A stretch of DNA of 64,000 nt, taken from the NCBI RefSeq assembly GCF_029504395.1, contig NZ_JAQFIF010000001.1, positions 124,001 to 188,000 of the forward strand, written 5' to 3'. Position numbers and translations under genes: made by a program. How positions within the stretch are numbered: position 1 is the stretch's first letter; every line of letters starts with the position of its first letter. Positions 20,292 to 29,961 of this stretch are shown piece by piece. The stretch comes from Arthrobacter sp. ES3-54. Its GTDB lineage: Bacteria > Actinomycetota > Actinomycetes > Actinomycetales > Micrococcaceae. The notes under the pieces were generated by a model, which saw only the letters and a list, made by a program, of their open reading frames with translations, did not search any database and was not told the DNA's origin.

Positions 20292-20315
20292 AGCCTCGAT
20301 TTTCGGATCGGGGCT
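20292..20315 (+). terminator. Hairpin followed by T-rich sequence downstream of copy B
   Basis: AGCCTCGAT / ATCGGGGCT (one G-T pair) with a 6-nt loop. The T-run is not immediate but TTCTTTTTGTCTTTTTG follows at 20330-20346. It is the counterpart of the hairpin after copy A. Between it and the SBP gene at 20575 I see no other feature apart from that gene's ribosome site. Confidence 0.45.
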
Positions 20316-20574
20316 GTTCCTGTGAGCGGTTCTTTTTGTCTTTTTGCTACGCAGCCGTCAGTGTTTTTGTGAAAAGCCGGCTTTGCGGACCGTGTCCAAT
20401 GTTGCAGCTCGGTAACGAACTTTACGGTGGGTCAACTTTGGTGGCTCCAGGTGGCCTTCGGGGTTTACGCTTCATGCCATGTGAGACGGGCCACACTGCC
20501 GCTGGGGGAGTGTGGACGTCTGTCTGGCGCTTCCGGCGCCGGTCACACCCACACCACAGAAACAAGGAGGCGGA

Positions 20575-22356
20575 ATGCGCTTGGGTCGTATTTCCAAAGC
20601 AGTGGGCGTGGCGGCAGCAGCTGCCATCGCCCTCAGCGCCTGCGCAGGCAACAGCGGCGGGACAACCCCGTCCACTGCGGCCGCAGCAAGCAAGCAAGGC
20701 GGATCGGCAACCGTAGTAGAGGTCAACGCGTTCAATACGTTCAACCCGAACACGGCCGATGGCAACACTGACATCAACTCGAAGATCAGTTATGCCACGC
20801 ACTCGGGCTTCTTCTACATCGACAACAAGCTCAACGTTGTCCGCAACGAGAAGTTCGGCAAGATGGAAAAGGTCTCCGACAATCCGCTGACGGTGAAGTA
20901 CACCATCAACGACGGCGTGAAGTGGTCAGACGGTACGCCCGTCACCGCGGCCGACCTAGTGCTGCAGTGGGCCGCTTTCTCCGGTTACTACAACGACGCT
21001 AATGCGGAGGCGAAAACCGGGACGTCCTACTTCTCCTACGCCGGTGACCCCACCGGTATTGCCCTCACCGACTTCCCGGAACTCGGTGACGACGGCCGCA
21101 GCATGACGCTGAAGTACTCCAAGCCGTTCGCTGACTGGGAAATCGCCATCGGCGGCCCCGGCATCGACATCCCGGCGCACGTCCTCGCGAAGAAGGCAGG
21201 CCTGGCGGACACCAAGGCGTTCATTGACCTCCTGAAGGGCATGCCCCGCGGCGACGCCAAGGCCCCCAAGCCGGCGAACGCCCAGCTCAAGGCCATGGCA
21301 GACCTGTGGAACACCGGCTTCGACACCAAGACCCTGCCGGCCGATCCGAGCCTCTACCTCTCCAACGGCCCGTTCATCGTCAAGAGCGTCAGCCAGGACC
21401 AGTCCCTGACCATGGTCCGGAACAAGGACTACAACTGGGGTCCGGAAGCCCAGCTGGACGAAATCACCGTTCGCTACATCGGTGAGGCACCCGCCCAGGT
21501 GCAGGCACTCAAGAACGGCGAGGCCGACATCATCGCCCCGCAGGCGTCCGCTGACACCGTGGAGCAGCTCAAGGCACTCGAAAGCCAGGGCGTAAAGGTC
21601 GACGTCGGCAACCAGCTCGCCTACGACCACATCGACCTGAACTACTCGGGCCCGTTTGCCGACAAGAACGTCCGCGAGGCGTTCATGAAGGCCGTCCCGC
21701 GTACGGACATCGTCGACAAGATCGTCAAGAAGCTTGATCCGAAGGCTGCACCGCTTGACTCGCAGCTCTTCGTTCCGGACCAGGCCCCGTACGCCGAGAC
21801 GGTCAAGAACAACGGTTCCTCCGCCTACCAGGGTGTGGACATTGAGGGTGCCAAGAAGCTCCTCAACGGCGCCACCCCCGAAGTTCGCATCATGTACAAC
21901 AAGGACAACCCCAACCGTGTTGACGCCTACTCCCTGATCAGCGAGTCCGCCACCAAGGCCGGCTTCAAGATCGTCGACGGCGGCCTCGGCAAGTCTGACT
22001 GGGGCAAGGCCCTCGGTGACGGCAGCTACGACGCCACCATCTTTGGCTGGAGCAACTCGGGTGTCGGCGTGTCCGGCGTTCCGCAGATCTTCAAGTCCGG
22101 CAACGACTCCAACTTCAACCAGTTCAGCAACCCTGAAGCCGACAAGCTGATGGATGAACTGATTGTCACCACCGACAAGAGCAAGCAGGACGGCCTCGTT
22201 GCGCAGATCGACAAGATGATCTGGGATTCGGCCTACGGCCTTCCGCTGTTCCAGTCGGTTGGCGTGGACGCGTACAGCGACCGCATCACCGGTGTGAAGT
22301 ACATGCCGAACCAGACCGGTGTTTGGTGGAACTTCTGGGAATGGGCACAGAAGTAG
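20575..22356 (+). CDS. ABC transporter substrate-binding lipoprotein, family 5 (peptide/nickel type)
   Basis: 593 residues. Lipoprotein signal MRLGRISKAVGVAAAAAIALSAC, lipobox LSAC with Cys23 as the modified residue. Family 5 SBP fold with the conserved SLTMVRNKDY strand and VREAFMKAVPRTDIV. It captures oligopeptides or similar solutes outside the membrane for the permeases that follow. AAGGAGG precedes ATG 20575, so the longer frame from 20512 is rejected. First gene of ABC system 1 (SBP, two permeases, double ATPase). A strong terminator directly after it probably sets a higher SBP than permease level, a common arrangement. Confidence 0.9.
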   Translation: MRLGRISKAVGVAAAAAIALSACAGNSGGTTPSTAAAASKQGGSATVVEVNAFNTFNPNTADGNTDINSKISYATHSGFFYIDNKLNVVRNEKFGKMEKVSDNPLTVKYTINDGVKWSDGTPVTAADLVLQWAAFSGYYNDANAEAKTGTSYFSYAGDPTGIALTDFPELGDDGRSMTLKYSKPFADWEIAIGGPGIDIPAHVLAKKAGLADTKAFIDLLKGMPRGDAKAPKPANAQLKAMADLWNTGFDTKTLPADPSLYLSNGPFIVKSVSQDQSLTMVRNKDYNWGPEAQLDEITVRYIGEAPAQVQALKNGEADIIAPQASADTVEQLKALESQGVKVDVGNQLAYDHIDLNYSGPFADKNVREAFMKAVPRTDIVDKIVKKLDPKAAPLDSQLFVPDQAPYAETVKNNGSSAYQGVDIEGAKKLLNGATPEVRIMYNKDNPNRVDAYSLISESATKAGFKIVDGGLGKSDWGKALGDGSYDATIFGWSNSGVGVSGVPQIFKSGNDSNFNQFSNPEADKLMDELIVTTDKSKQDGLVAQIDKMIWDSAYGLPLFQSVGVDAYSDRITGVKYMPNQTGVWWNFWEWAQK

Positions 22357-22382
22357 CCCGCGACCCTAAGTAACACTGCTGG

Positions 22383-22422
22383 AAAGGCGTCGGGACCACA
22401 GCTCTTCGGTCCCGACGCCTTT
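22383..22422 (+). terminator. Rho-independent terminator after SBP 1
   Basis: AAAGGCGTCGGGACC / GGTCCCGACGCCTTT, perfect 15-bp arms with a 10-nt loop, ending in TTTCT. It likely allows partial read-through into the permease genes. Confidence 0.85.
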
Positions 22423-22534
22423 CTGGCGATATCCTGGCGATGTCGTGGTCCCGCCGCCACATCGGCGGGAAACCGGCCAAACTCCGCGACCGGTCCGGGC
22501 AATCCCTGGGCCCGAATTCCGAGGTTCTATCCCA

Positions 22535-24076
22535 ATGGTGACCTACATCTTCCGGCGGCTTGTGACTGCCGCCCTCATCCTTCTCGGCGCGTCCTACTTC
22601 GTGTATCTCCTGACAGCGGCGTCCGGTGATCCCCTGGAGGAATTCCGCGCCAACCCCTCGGCGCAGAAGCAGCAGCTCATGGACGCGAGATCCGAGCTCC
22701 TGCAGCTGGACACCCCCGCCCCGTTGCGGTATTTCAAATGGTTCGGCGGCGCGGTCCAGTGTCTCGTGCCCTTCGCCAACACCTGCGACCTCGGGAAAAA
22801 CATCGCCGGCCAGCCCGTCACTGAGGCCCTCGGCCACGCGCTGGTCCAGACCCTGACCCTCGTCACCGCGGCAACGGTGCTCGCCATCCTGATCGGCATC
22901 ACCTTGGGCATCATCACCGCCCTGCGCCAGTACAGCACCCTGGATTACGGGGTCACCTTCATGGCCTTCCTGTTCTTTTCCCTGCCGATCTTCTGGGTCG
23001 CCGTCCTGCTCAAGGAATTCGGCGCCATCGGCTTCAACAACTTCCTGCGAAACCCCGATGTACCGCTGCCCGCAGCCCTCGGCATCGGCGTCGTCATCGG
23101 CGCAGTGACAGCCGTCGCGGCGGGCGGGCCCATGCGGCGCCGGCTGCTCGCCGGCGCCGTCGCCTTCGGTTTCGTCACCGCGGTGCTTGTCTACTTCTCC
23201 GCCACCGAATGGTTCAAGACCCCGGGCCTGGGTCCCGTGGTCATCGCCATCGCCGGTGCCGGCATCGCCTTTGCCGTGACCCTGCTTTCGGCCGGGCTGA
23301 AGAACCGCAAGGCACTGCAGTCCGCCCTCATCTCCGTCGGCGTCGGCGTCGTGCTGTACTTCCTCCTCCAGCCGCTGCTCAACGAGGCCACGTTCGTGAT
23401 GATCGTGCTGCTGGCGATCGCCTTCGTCTTGATCGGCGTGGGCATCGGCTATCTGGTGGGCGGCTATGACCGGGGGCAGTCCATGCGGGCGGCGGGAATC
23501 ACCTCGTTCCTGGTCGGCTTCCTGATCCTGCTGGACCGGTACATGCAGGCATGGCCCAGCTACTTCAACAACAGCCGCGTGCGCGGCCGGCCGATCGCCA
23601 CCATCGGTGCCAGCACGCCGAACATCCAGGGCGACTTCTGGGTCCTGGGCCTTGACACCTTTACCCACCTGATCCTGCCCACCCTGGCCCTGATCCTCAT
23701 TTCACTGGCCAGCTACACGCGGTTCACCCGGGCCTCGATGCTCGAAATCATGAACATGGACTACATCCGCACGGCCCGGGCCAAGGGCCTGAGCGAGCGG
23801 ACCGTCGTCATGCGCCACGCCTTCCGCAACGCCCTGATCCCGATCGCAACGATCGTGGCCTTCGACATCGGAGCACTGATCGGCGGTGCCGTCATCACCG
23901 AAACAGTCTTCTCGGTCCGTGGCATGGGCTTCCTCTTCCTGGACGGAATCGCGCACGTGGATCCCAACCCGGTCATGGGCGTCTTCATCTGCGTCGCCAT
24001 CACGGCCATGGTCTTCAACCTCATCGCGGACCTGGCCTACTCCGCACTGGATCCGCGCGTAAGGGTAAAAGCATGA
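22535..24076 (+). CDS. ABC transporter permease (DppB/OppB type) with a large membrane insertion
   Basis: 513 residues, whereas the DppB-type permease of the second system in this window has 309. N-terminal VTYIFRRLVTAALILLGASYFVYLL and the C-terminal half are standard: YTRFTRASMLEIMNMDYIRTARAKGL, with the EAA loop VVMRHAFRNALIPI and GGAVITETVFSVRGMG. Between about residues 172 and 350 (genome 23048-23585) there are about six extra hydrophobic segments not found in normal OppB. ATG 22535 chosen because the family start is VTYIFRRL. Stop overlaps the next permease start (ATGA at 24073). It forms the membrane channel with the next gene product. Confidence 0.88.
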   Translation: MVTYIFRRLVTAALILLGASYFVYLLTAASGDPLEEFRANPSAQKQQLMDARSELLQLDTPAPLRYFKWFGGAVQCLVPFANTCDLGKNIAGQPVTEALGHALVQTLTLVTAATVLAILIGITLGIITALRQYSTLDYGVTFMAFLFFSLPIFWVAVLLKEFGAIGFNNFLRNPDVPLPAALGIGVVIGAVTAVAAGGPMRRRLLAGAVAFGFVTAVLVYFSATEWFKTPGLGPVVIAIAGAGIAFAVTLLSAGLKNRKALQSALISVGVGVVLYFLLQPLLNEATFVMIVLLAIAFVLIGVGIGYLVGGYDRGQSMRAAGITSFLVGFLILLDRYMQAWPSYFNNSRVRGRPIATIGASTPNIQGDFWVLGLDTFTHLILPTLALILISLASYTRFTRASMLEIMNMDYIRTARAKGLSERTVVMRHAFRNALIPIATIVAFDIGALIGGAVITETVFSVRGMGFLFLDGIAHVDPNPVMGVFICVAITAMVFNLIADLAYSALDPRVRVKA

Positions 24077-25266
24077 GCCAGCCAAGCCAGCAGGAAGTCA
24101 TCATGGCCGAAGACGAAGCTTCGCGGATAGCAGCCGCCGCAGGCATTGAGCCGATCATCGAGGCCAAGGGCCTCAGCCAGGGCCAGATCGTCCGGAAACG
24201 CTTCCTCGGACACTCCGGCGCCATCATCGGCCTCGTGGTCTTCTCCCTCATCTTCATCGTGGCCTTCACCTCCGTGGGCTATCTGGGTATCCCGGGCTGG
24301 TGGAAGTACACCCACGAGCAAGTCTCCCCCCTGGTCAACGACGGCGCACCGACCTCCTCACTGTGGCCGCTGGCCTGGGGCGAACATCCCTTCGGCCAGG
24401 ACCGGATCGGCCGCGACCTCTTCGCCATGACCATGCGCGGCGCCCAGCAGTCCATCACCATCATGATCGTGATCGGCCTCATCGCCGGCCTGATCGGCGT
24501 CGTGGTCGGTGCCATCTCCGGCTACTTCCGCGGCTGGCCCGAGGCCATCCTGATGCGCCTGACCGACGTCATCATCATCATTCCCGCCCTGCTGCTGGCC
24601 GCCGTCATGGCCCAGCTTGCCGGCCGCCGGGACCAGGGAAGCTGGTTCGCTTCCTTCGCCAGCACCAATGGCGTCCTGGCCCTCGGAATCTTCCTGGGCC
24701 TGATCAGCTGGGTCGCCCTGGCCCGCCTGATGCGCGGGGAATTCCTGTCACTGCGCGAACGCGAGTTTGTCGATGCGGCCCGGATTTCCGGCGCCAGCAA
24801 TGCCAGGATCATCTTCAAGCACATCCTGCCCAACGCCGTCGGCGTGCTGATCGTGAACGTGACCCTGACAATGTCCGCAGCCATCCTCACGGAAACGGCG
24901 CTGAGCTACCTTGGCGTCGGCGTCAAGGCCCCGGACACGTCCCTGGGCCTGCTCATCTCGCAGAACCAGCAGGCCTTTGCCACGCGGCCCTGGCTCTTTT
25001 GGTTCCCGGGCATGTTCATCGTGCTCATCTGCCTCAGCATCAACTTCATCGGCGACGGCCTGCGGGACGCCTTTGACCCGCGGCAGAAGAAGTTCAATGC
25101 CAAGAAGGCGGCAGATCACCGCGGCCCCGTGGTGCAGGCAAGCGCTGTCACCGGTCTGGACGGCACCGAGCAAGAGGGATACCGGCAAGAGGGATTCCGG
25201 CAAGCAGGGTTCCGGCCCGAGGAGCCGGGGAACGACGGACCGGCCGACGGAACACGGGGCCAGTAA
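24073..25266 (+). CDS. ABC transporter permease (DppC/OppC type)
   Basis: 397 residues, about six membrane helices after a cytosolic N-terminus (about 60 residues). Typical OppC blocks: HPFGQDRIGRDLFAMTMRGAQQSI, EAA loop SLREREFVDAARISGASNARIIFKHILPNAVG, ETALSYLGVGVKAPDTSLG, and FIGDGLRDAFDPRQKK. The tail after residue 350 has short imperfect repeats (EGYRQEGFRQAGFRPEE). Translationally coupled to the preceding permease by ATGA. The ATPase gene of the system follows only after an oppositely oriented gene. Confidence 0.9.
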   Translation: MSQPSQQEVIMAEDEASRIAAAAGIEPIIEAKGLSQGQIVRKRFLGHSGAIIGLVVFSLIFIVAFTSVGYLGIPGWWKYTHEQVSPLVNDGAPTSSLWPLAWGEHPFGQDRIGRDLFAMTMRGAQQSITIMIVIGLIAGLIGVVVGAISGYFRGWPEAILMRLTDVIIIIPALLLAAVMAQLAGRRDQGSWFASFASTNGVLALGIFLGLISWVALARLMRGEFLSLREREFVDAARISGASNARIIFKHILPNAVGVLIVNVTLTMSAAILTETALSYLGVGVKAPDTSLGLLISQNQQAFATRPWLFWFPGMFIVLICLSINFIGDGLRDAFDPRQKKFNAKKAADHRGPVVQASAVTGLDGTEQEGYRQEGFRQAGFRPEEPGNDGPADGTRGQ

Positions 25267-25289
25267 TGCCGGCCCCGTGCAGGCACCGG

Positions 25290-25916
25290 CTAGCTGGCGG
25301 TAACAGCCAGGTAGCTGGCCGCCAGGAGCAGTACGACGGCGCCGATCGCCACCCAGCGGACAGTGACGGTAGCGGCGGTGCTGGAAGCCTCGCCGGCGGC
25401 GAGCTGGCCGCCTTCCACCAGCTCATGCCACCGCGCCCGCACCAGCATGGCGGCCTGGCCGGAGTCCGTGGTCTTCAGATCGCCCGGACGGACCGACTTG
25501 CCGGGGCCGTAGCTCGTTGCCGGCAGGCCGTGGAGGTCTTCCGGGCGGGCGTGGCGGCCGCCCCAGATGCCGGGAGCGGGCGCGGCCCAGGACGTATAGC
25601 TCTTCTCGGCGGTGACCAGCGTCAGTGCAAAGCGGGTATCGACGTGCACCAGCGCGGCCCACGGCACTTCAATCGAGCGGAACGGATTTTCCAGGGTGAC
25701 GCCGGCGTCGTGGACCACAACGGACGGCATCCAGAACAGTTGCCAGCCCATGAAGGCGATGAAGGCCAGCGGGGCGATGCCGCCCAGCGCTCCCGGGCCT
25801 GCCATGACGACCGTGGCCACGACACCGAACGCGGCCACCGCCCAGGACAGCCACGCGAACCATTTGTTGGTTCGTGCTTTGAAGACTTCAACTTTTCCGG
25901 CGTGCGCAGAGCCCAT
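25290..25916 (-). CDS. PH-domain-like membrane protein of unknown function
   Basis: 208 residues. Two N-terminal helices (WFAWLSWAVAAFGVVATVVMA, GIAPLAFIAFMGWQLFW), a soluble part SVVVHDAGVTLENPFRSIEVPWAALVHVDTRFALTLVT that reads as a bacterial PH-like domain, and a C-terminal helix VRWVAIGAVVLLLAASYLAV. A YTSWAAPAPG motif follows the PH part, as in other actinobacterial PH proteins. It is on the opposite strand inside ABC system 1, between permease and ATPase genes, so the ATPase must have its own promoter in the 78-bp divergent gap. Probably a separate transcription unit with no transport role. Confidence 0.7.
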   Translation of the reverse strand: MGSAHAGKVEVFKARTNKWFAWLSWAVAAFGVVATVVMAGPGALGGIAPLAFIAFMGWQLFWMPSVVVHDAGVTLENPFRSIEVPWAALVHVDTRFALTLVTAEKSYTSWAAPAPGIWGGRHARPEDLHGLPATSYGPGKSVRPGDLKTTDSGQAAMLVRARWHELVEGGQLAAGEASSTAATVTVRWVAIGAVVLLLAASYLAVTAS

Positions 25917-25994
25917 GCCCCCAATAATTCAGTATTCCGAGCCGCAGCACTAATCCCCGGTGCACCGGCGGCCCGGGCGGAAGGATAGCCCATC

Positions 25995-27821
25995 ATGACT
26001 GACTTCATCACCCTCGATCCGCCGGCGTCACCCGCCCCTGGCAAAGGCCAAACCGTCCTGGAGGTCCGGGATCTCAGCGTGGATTTCGGTGTGGACAAGA
26101 AATGGGTCCCCGCCGCGATCGGCCTGAACTACGAGGTCCGGGCCGGCGAAGTGCTCGCCATCGTGGGGGAGTCCGGGTCCGGAAAGAGCGCCAGTTCAAT
26201 GGCGCTGCTGGGCCTGCTGCCCAGTAACAGCCGCGTGAGCGGAAGTGTCAAGCTCGGCGGCCGTGAGCTGCTGGGAAGCAACGAGGCCAATATCCGCGCA
26301 GTGCGCGGCAAGGATGTCGCCGTGATCTTCCAGGAGCCGATGACGGCCTTGAACCCCGTGTACACCGTCGGGGCGCAGATCGTGGAAACTGTGCGTCTGC
26401 ACAATGAGGTATCCCCGGAAGAAGCCCGACTCCGCGCCCTGCGCATGCTGGATCTTGTCGAACTGCCCGACCCAGAGAAGGCCTTCCGGTCCTACCCCCA
26501 CCAGCTTTCCGGCGGCCAGCGCCAGCGTGCCATGATCGCCCAATCGCTCTCCTGCGACCCGAAGCTGCTCATTGCCGATGAGCCGACCACGGCCCTCGAC
26601 GTGACCGTCCAGGCCGAAATCCTGGACCTCATGCGCAACCTGCGGAACAAACTGGACAGTGCCATTGTGCTCATCACCCACGACATGGGGGTGGTGGCTG
26701 ACCTCGCCGACCGGATCGCCGTCATGCGTAAGGGCTTCATCGTCGAGACCGGGACGGCGGCGCAGATCTTCCACAACCCCCAACACGAGTACACCAAGGC
26801 GCTGCTGGCCGCGGTCCCGCACCTGGGCCAGGGTGGCGCGGATTCCGCGGCGGACGTGGACGTCACCGCCGCCCTCGCCGCCGCGACCCACGTCGAGATC
26901 CTCTCCATTCCGGAAGACGAGCTGATCCGGCGGGAGCGCGAGAATGCCGCCGCCCTGGCCGCGGCCGAGGCGGCCAAGCCGAAGGGCGAGCCGGTCCTGG
27001 AGCTCAGCGATGTCGCCATCGAGTACCCGAAGCAGGGCAGGGTGCCGGCCTTCCGCGCCGTAGAGGGGGCCAACCTGGTCATCTATCCCGGACAGGTGGT
27101 CGGCCTGGTCGGTGAGTCGGGTTCCGGCAAGACCACCATCGGCCGGGCCGCCGTAGGTCTGCTACCCGTGGCGGCCGGCACCATGCGCGTGGTCGGGCAG
27201 GACATTTCCGCCGCCAAGCAGAACGGCCGCCAGCTCCGCGAGATGCGCCGGCATGTGGGCATGGTGTTCCAGGATCCGTCGTCGTCCCTGAACCCCAGGC
27301 TGCCCATCGGGGAAAGCATCGGGGAGCCGATGTTCCTGGCACGGGCCGCGAAGGGCGCCGAACTGCAGCACCGGATCGAGGCGCTGCTGGACCAGGTCGA
27401 GCTGCCGCGGGACTACCGCAACCGGTACCCGCACGAACTCTCCGGCGGGCAGAAGCAGCGCGTGGGGATCGCGCGTGCCCTCTCGCTCAAGCCCAAGCTG
27501 ATGGTCGCCGACGAGCCCACTTCCGCCCTCGACGTCTCCGTCCAGGCCAAGGTGCTCGACCTCTTCCAGAACCTGCAGAAGGAACTGGGGTTCGCCTGCC
27601 TCTTCGTCACGCATGACCTCGCAGTGGTGGACGTGCTCGCTGACCGGATCTGCGTCATGCAGCGCGGCAGAATCGTGGAGCAGGGGACCCGGGACCAGAT
27701 CCTCCGCAACCCCCAGGAGCCCTACACCCAGCGGCTCCTGGCGGCCGTTCCGCTGCCGGATCCGGACAAGCAACGCGAGCGTCGCGAGCTGCGTGCGCAG
27801 CTGCTGTCCGGGGCCAGCTGA
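25995..27821 (+). CDS. ABC transporter double ATPase (DppD-DppF fusion)
   Basis: 608 residues, two nucleotide-binding domains in one chain. Domain 1: Walker A GESGSGKSASS (~residues 58-68), signature LSGGQRQRAMIAQ, Walker B LLIADEPTTALD. Domain 2: [40 protein letters not shown]. Each domain ends with the peptide-transporter tail (NPQHEYTKALLAAVP and NPQEPYTQRLLAAVP). The linker around residues 295-330 is Ala/Glu-rich. SD GGAAGGA before ATG 25995. It powers ABC system 1. The stop codon is the first part of a 22-bp repeat. Confidence 0.93.
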   Translation: MTDFITLDPPASPAPGKGQTVLEVRDLSVDFGVDKKWVPAAIGLNYEVRAGEVLAIVGESGSGKSASSMALLGLLPSNSRVSGSVKLGGRELLGSNEANIRAVRGKDVAVIFQEPMTALNPVYTVGAQIVETVRLHNEVSPEEARLRALRMLDLVELPDPEKAFRSYPHQLSGGQRQRAMIAQSLSCDPKLLIADEPTTALDVTVQAEILDLMRNLRNKLDSAIVLITHDMGVVADLADRIAVMRKGFIVETGTAAQIFHNPQHEYTKALLAAVPHLGQGGADSAADVDVTAALAAATHVEILSIPEDELIRRERENAAALAAAEAAKPKGEPVLELSDVAIEYPKQGRVPAFRAVEGANLVIYPGQVVGLVGESGSGKTTIGRAAVGLLPVAAGTMRVVGQDISAAKQNGRQLREMRRHVGMVFQDPSSSLNPRLPIGESIGEPMFLARAAKGAELQHRIEALLDQVELPRDYRNRYPHELSGGQKQRVGIARALSLKPKLMVADEPTSALDVSVQAKVLDLFQNLQKELGFACLFVTHDLAVVDVLADRICVMQRGRIVEQGTRDQILRNPQEPYTQRLLAAVPLPDPDKQRERRELRAQLLSGAS

Positions 27822-27884
27822 GGTGTGCCCCGGGGCGAACTGAGGTGTGCCCCGGGGCGAACTGAGGTGTGCCCCGGGGGCGAA
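27819..27884 (+). repeat. Three tandem 22-bp repeats beginning at the stop codon of the double ATPase gene
   Basis: The unit TGAGGTGTGCCCCGGGGCGA(AC) occurs at 27819, 27841 and 27863, the third with one extra G. The TGA of the first unit is the stop codon. Each unit contains the palindrome GCCCCGGGGC. It may act as a stem-forming 3' end. The rest of the 336-bp gap up to 28157 has AT-richer DNA presumably carrying the promoter of the next SBP, but I cannot pick a convincing -35/-10 pair. Confidence 0.75.
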
Positions 27885-28157
27885 AAACCGCCAGATTCCA
27901 GTTAAGCGCGGGTAACCCGGGTCACACGGCGGGCAAATAGTACCAGCCAGTAGCGTGTGACTTGAAATACACCGCGCTTGACGTTAACCGTCATGAGATT
28001 GTCGGATCACGGTTTGGCAACGGAGTTCCAACATTTGGACATTTAAGGGCTAGGCTACTTCCATATGTAGGCCACGTCACAGGGGATACCCCTGTGCCTG
28101 CTTACGGGGAAGCATAAGTTTTTCCCTCACGAACTCCCACAACTCATAGGAGGCGGA

Positions 28158-29798
28158 ATGCGTTTTTCGCGCACTTCCAAAGCACTGGGCATGGTGGCTA
28201 TCGCCGCCCTCGCCCTGACCGGATGCGGTGCCAGCGGCTCTGCAACCGGTAGCGGCAGTACCGGCGGAGACACCAGCAAGGTGATCCTCGCCGACGGCTC
28301 CGAACCCCAGCGTCCCCTTATGCCTGCCGACACCAACGAAGTTGGCGGCGGCAAGGTCATCGACATGATCTTCGCGGGCCTGGTCAGCTACGATCCCAGC
28401 GGCAAGCCGGTCAACGAGCTCGCCGAGTCCATCGAGGGCAAGGACGGCCAGCACTTCACCATCAAGATCAAGAAGGACCAGAAGTTTACGAACGGCGAGG
28501 CCATCACGGCCAAGTCCTTCGTCGACTCCTGGAACTTCGGCGCCGCAGCCAAGAACGCCCAGCTCAGCGGTGGTTTCTTCGAAAGCATCAAGGGCTACGA
28601 CGAAGCCAGCAAAGAAGGCTCCACCGTCGAGACCATGTCCGGCCTGAAGGTCGTTGACGACCAGACCTTCACCGTTGAACTGAAGCAGCCGGAATCTGAC
28701 TGGCCGCTTCGCCTCGGCTACACCGCATTTGTTCCGGTTCCCTCCGGCGCACTGAAGGACCCGAAGGGCTTCGGCGAGAAGCCGGTCGGCAACGGGCCGT
28801 ACAAGATGGCCGACGGCGGCTGGCAGCACAACGTGGAGATCCAGCTGGTCCCGAACCCGGATTACAACGGCCCGCGCAAGGCCAAGAACGCCGGCGTGAC
28901 CTTCAAGATCTTCCAGAACGACGACTCCGCTTACCAGTCTCTGCTGAGCAACGAGCTGGACATCCTCCAGACCATCCCCACCAGCGCTCTGAAGAACTTC
29001 AAGTCTGACCTCGGCGACCGCACCATCAACAAGCCGTACGCCGGCAACCAGACCATCGCCATCCCGGAATACCTCCCGGAATGGAGCGGCGAGGCCGGCA
29101 AGCTCCGCCGCCAGGCCATCTCCATGGCCATCAACCGCGAAGAGATCACCAAGGTGATCTTCAACGGCGCACGCCAGCCCGCCAAGGACTTCACGGCTCC
29201 GGTGCTTGACGGCTACAGCGACTCGATCGCCGGTTCCGACAACCTCAAGTTCGATGCCGCCAAGGCCAAGGAAGCCTGGACCAAGGCTGACGCGATCCAG
29301 AAGTGGGACGCCAACAAGACCTTCACCATTGCCTACAACGCCGACAAGGGCGGACACAAGGCGTGGGTTGAGGCAGTGGTAAACCAGCTCAAGAACACGC
29401 TCGGCATCAAGGTTGAAGGCAAGCCGTACGCCACCTTCAAGGAAGCCCGCAACGACGCCACCGCCAAGACCCTCACCGGCTCCATCCGTGCCGGCTGGCA
29501 GGCAGACTACCCGTCGCTGTACAACTTCCTCGGCCCGATCTACAAGACCGGCGCCGGCTCCAACGACGCCAACTACGCCAACCCGACGTTCGACAAGGCC
29601 GTCTCTGACGGCCTGAACGCCGCGTCGGTCAGCGACGGCAACAAGGCCATGAACAAGGCCCAGGAGATCCTCCTGACGGACCTGCCGGCCATCCCCTTGT
29701 GGTACCAGGTTGCCCAGGGCGGCTGGAGCGACAAGGTCACCAACGTTGACTACGGCTGGGACGGCGTCCCGCTGTACTACAACGTAACCGGTAAGTAA
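28158..29798 (+). CDS. ABC transporter substrate-binding lipoprotein, family 5 (peptide type)
   Basis: 546 residues. Lipoprotein signal MRFSRTSKALGMVAIAALALTGC with lipobox LTGC, Cys23. OppA/DppA-like fold: FAGLVSYDPSGKPVNELAES, FTNGEAITAKSFVDSW, KPVGNGPYKM, RRQAISMAINREEIT and the C-terminal LPAIPLWYQV. It resembles OppA-like binding proteins, so oligopeptides are the likely ligand. AGGAGG before ATG 28158; the leader of the gene (AGGAGGCGGAATGCG) is nearly the same as that of SBP 1. First gene of ABC system 2. Confidence 0.92.
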   Translation: MRFSRTSKALGMVAIAALALTGCGASGSATGSGSTGGDTSKVILADGSEPQRPLMPADTNEVGGGKVIDMIFAGLVSYDPSGKPVNELAESIEGKDGQHFTIKIKKDQKFTNGEAITAKSFVDSWNFGAAAKNAQLSGGFFESIKGYDEASKEGSTVETMSGLKVVDDQTFTVELKQPESDWPLRLGYTAFVPVPSGALKDPKGFGEKPVGNGPYKMADGGWQHNVEIQLVPNPDYNGPRKAKNAGVTFKIFQNDDSAYQSLLSNELDILQTIPTSALKNFKSDLGDRTINKPYAGNQTIAIPEYLPEWSGEAGKLRRQAISMAINREEITKVIFNGARQPAKDFTAPVLDGYSDSIAGSDNLKFDAAKAKEAWTKADAIQKWDANKTFTIAYNADKGGHKAWVEAVVNQLKNTLGIKVEGKPYATFKEARNDATAKTLTGSIRAGWQADYPSLYNFLGPIYKTGAGSNDANYANPTFDKAVSDGLNAASVSDGNKAMNKAQEILLTDLPAIPLWYQVAQGGWSDKVTNVDYGWDGVPLYYNVTGK

Positions 29799-29805
29799 CA
29801 ACAAA

Positions 29806-29846
29806 ACGACGGCGGGGGCCGCCCATACTGGGGCCTCCGCCGTCGT
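29806..29846 (+). terminator. Terminator-like hairpin after SBP 2
   Basis: ACGACGGCGGGGGCC / GGCCTCCGCCGTCGT (one mismatch) with an 11-nt loop, then CGTGTTTTCC. Same placement as the one after SBP 1. Confidence 0.8.
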
Positions 29847-29961
29847 CGTGTTTTCCCACCATTTATTTTCTTGATGCCCGGCTCTTCGGGCGAACTTTTC
29901 GCAGCCCTGCCGCCGTGACTGAACCGGCGCCGGCCTGCATCCATAGTGAAAAGGTTCTTTG

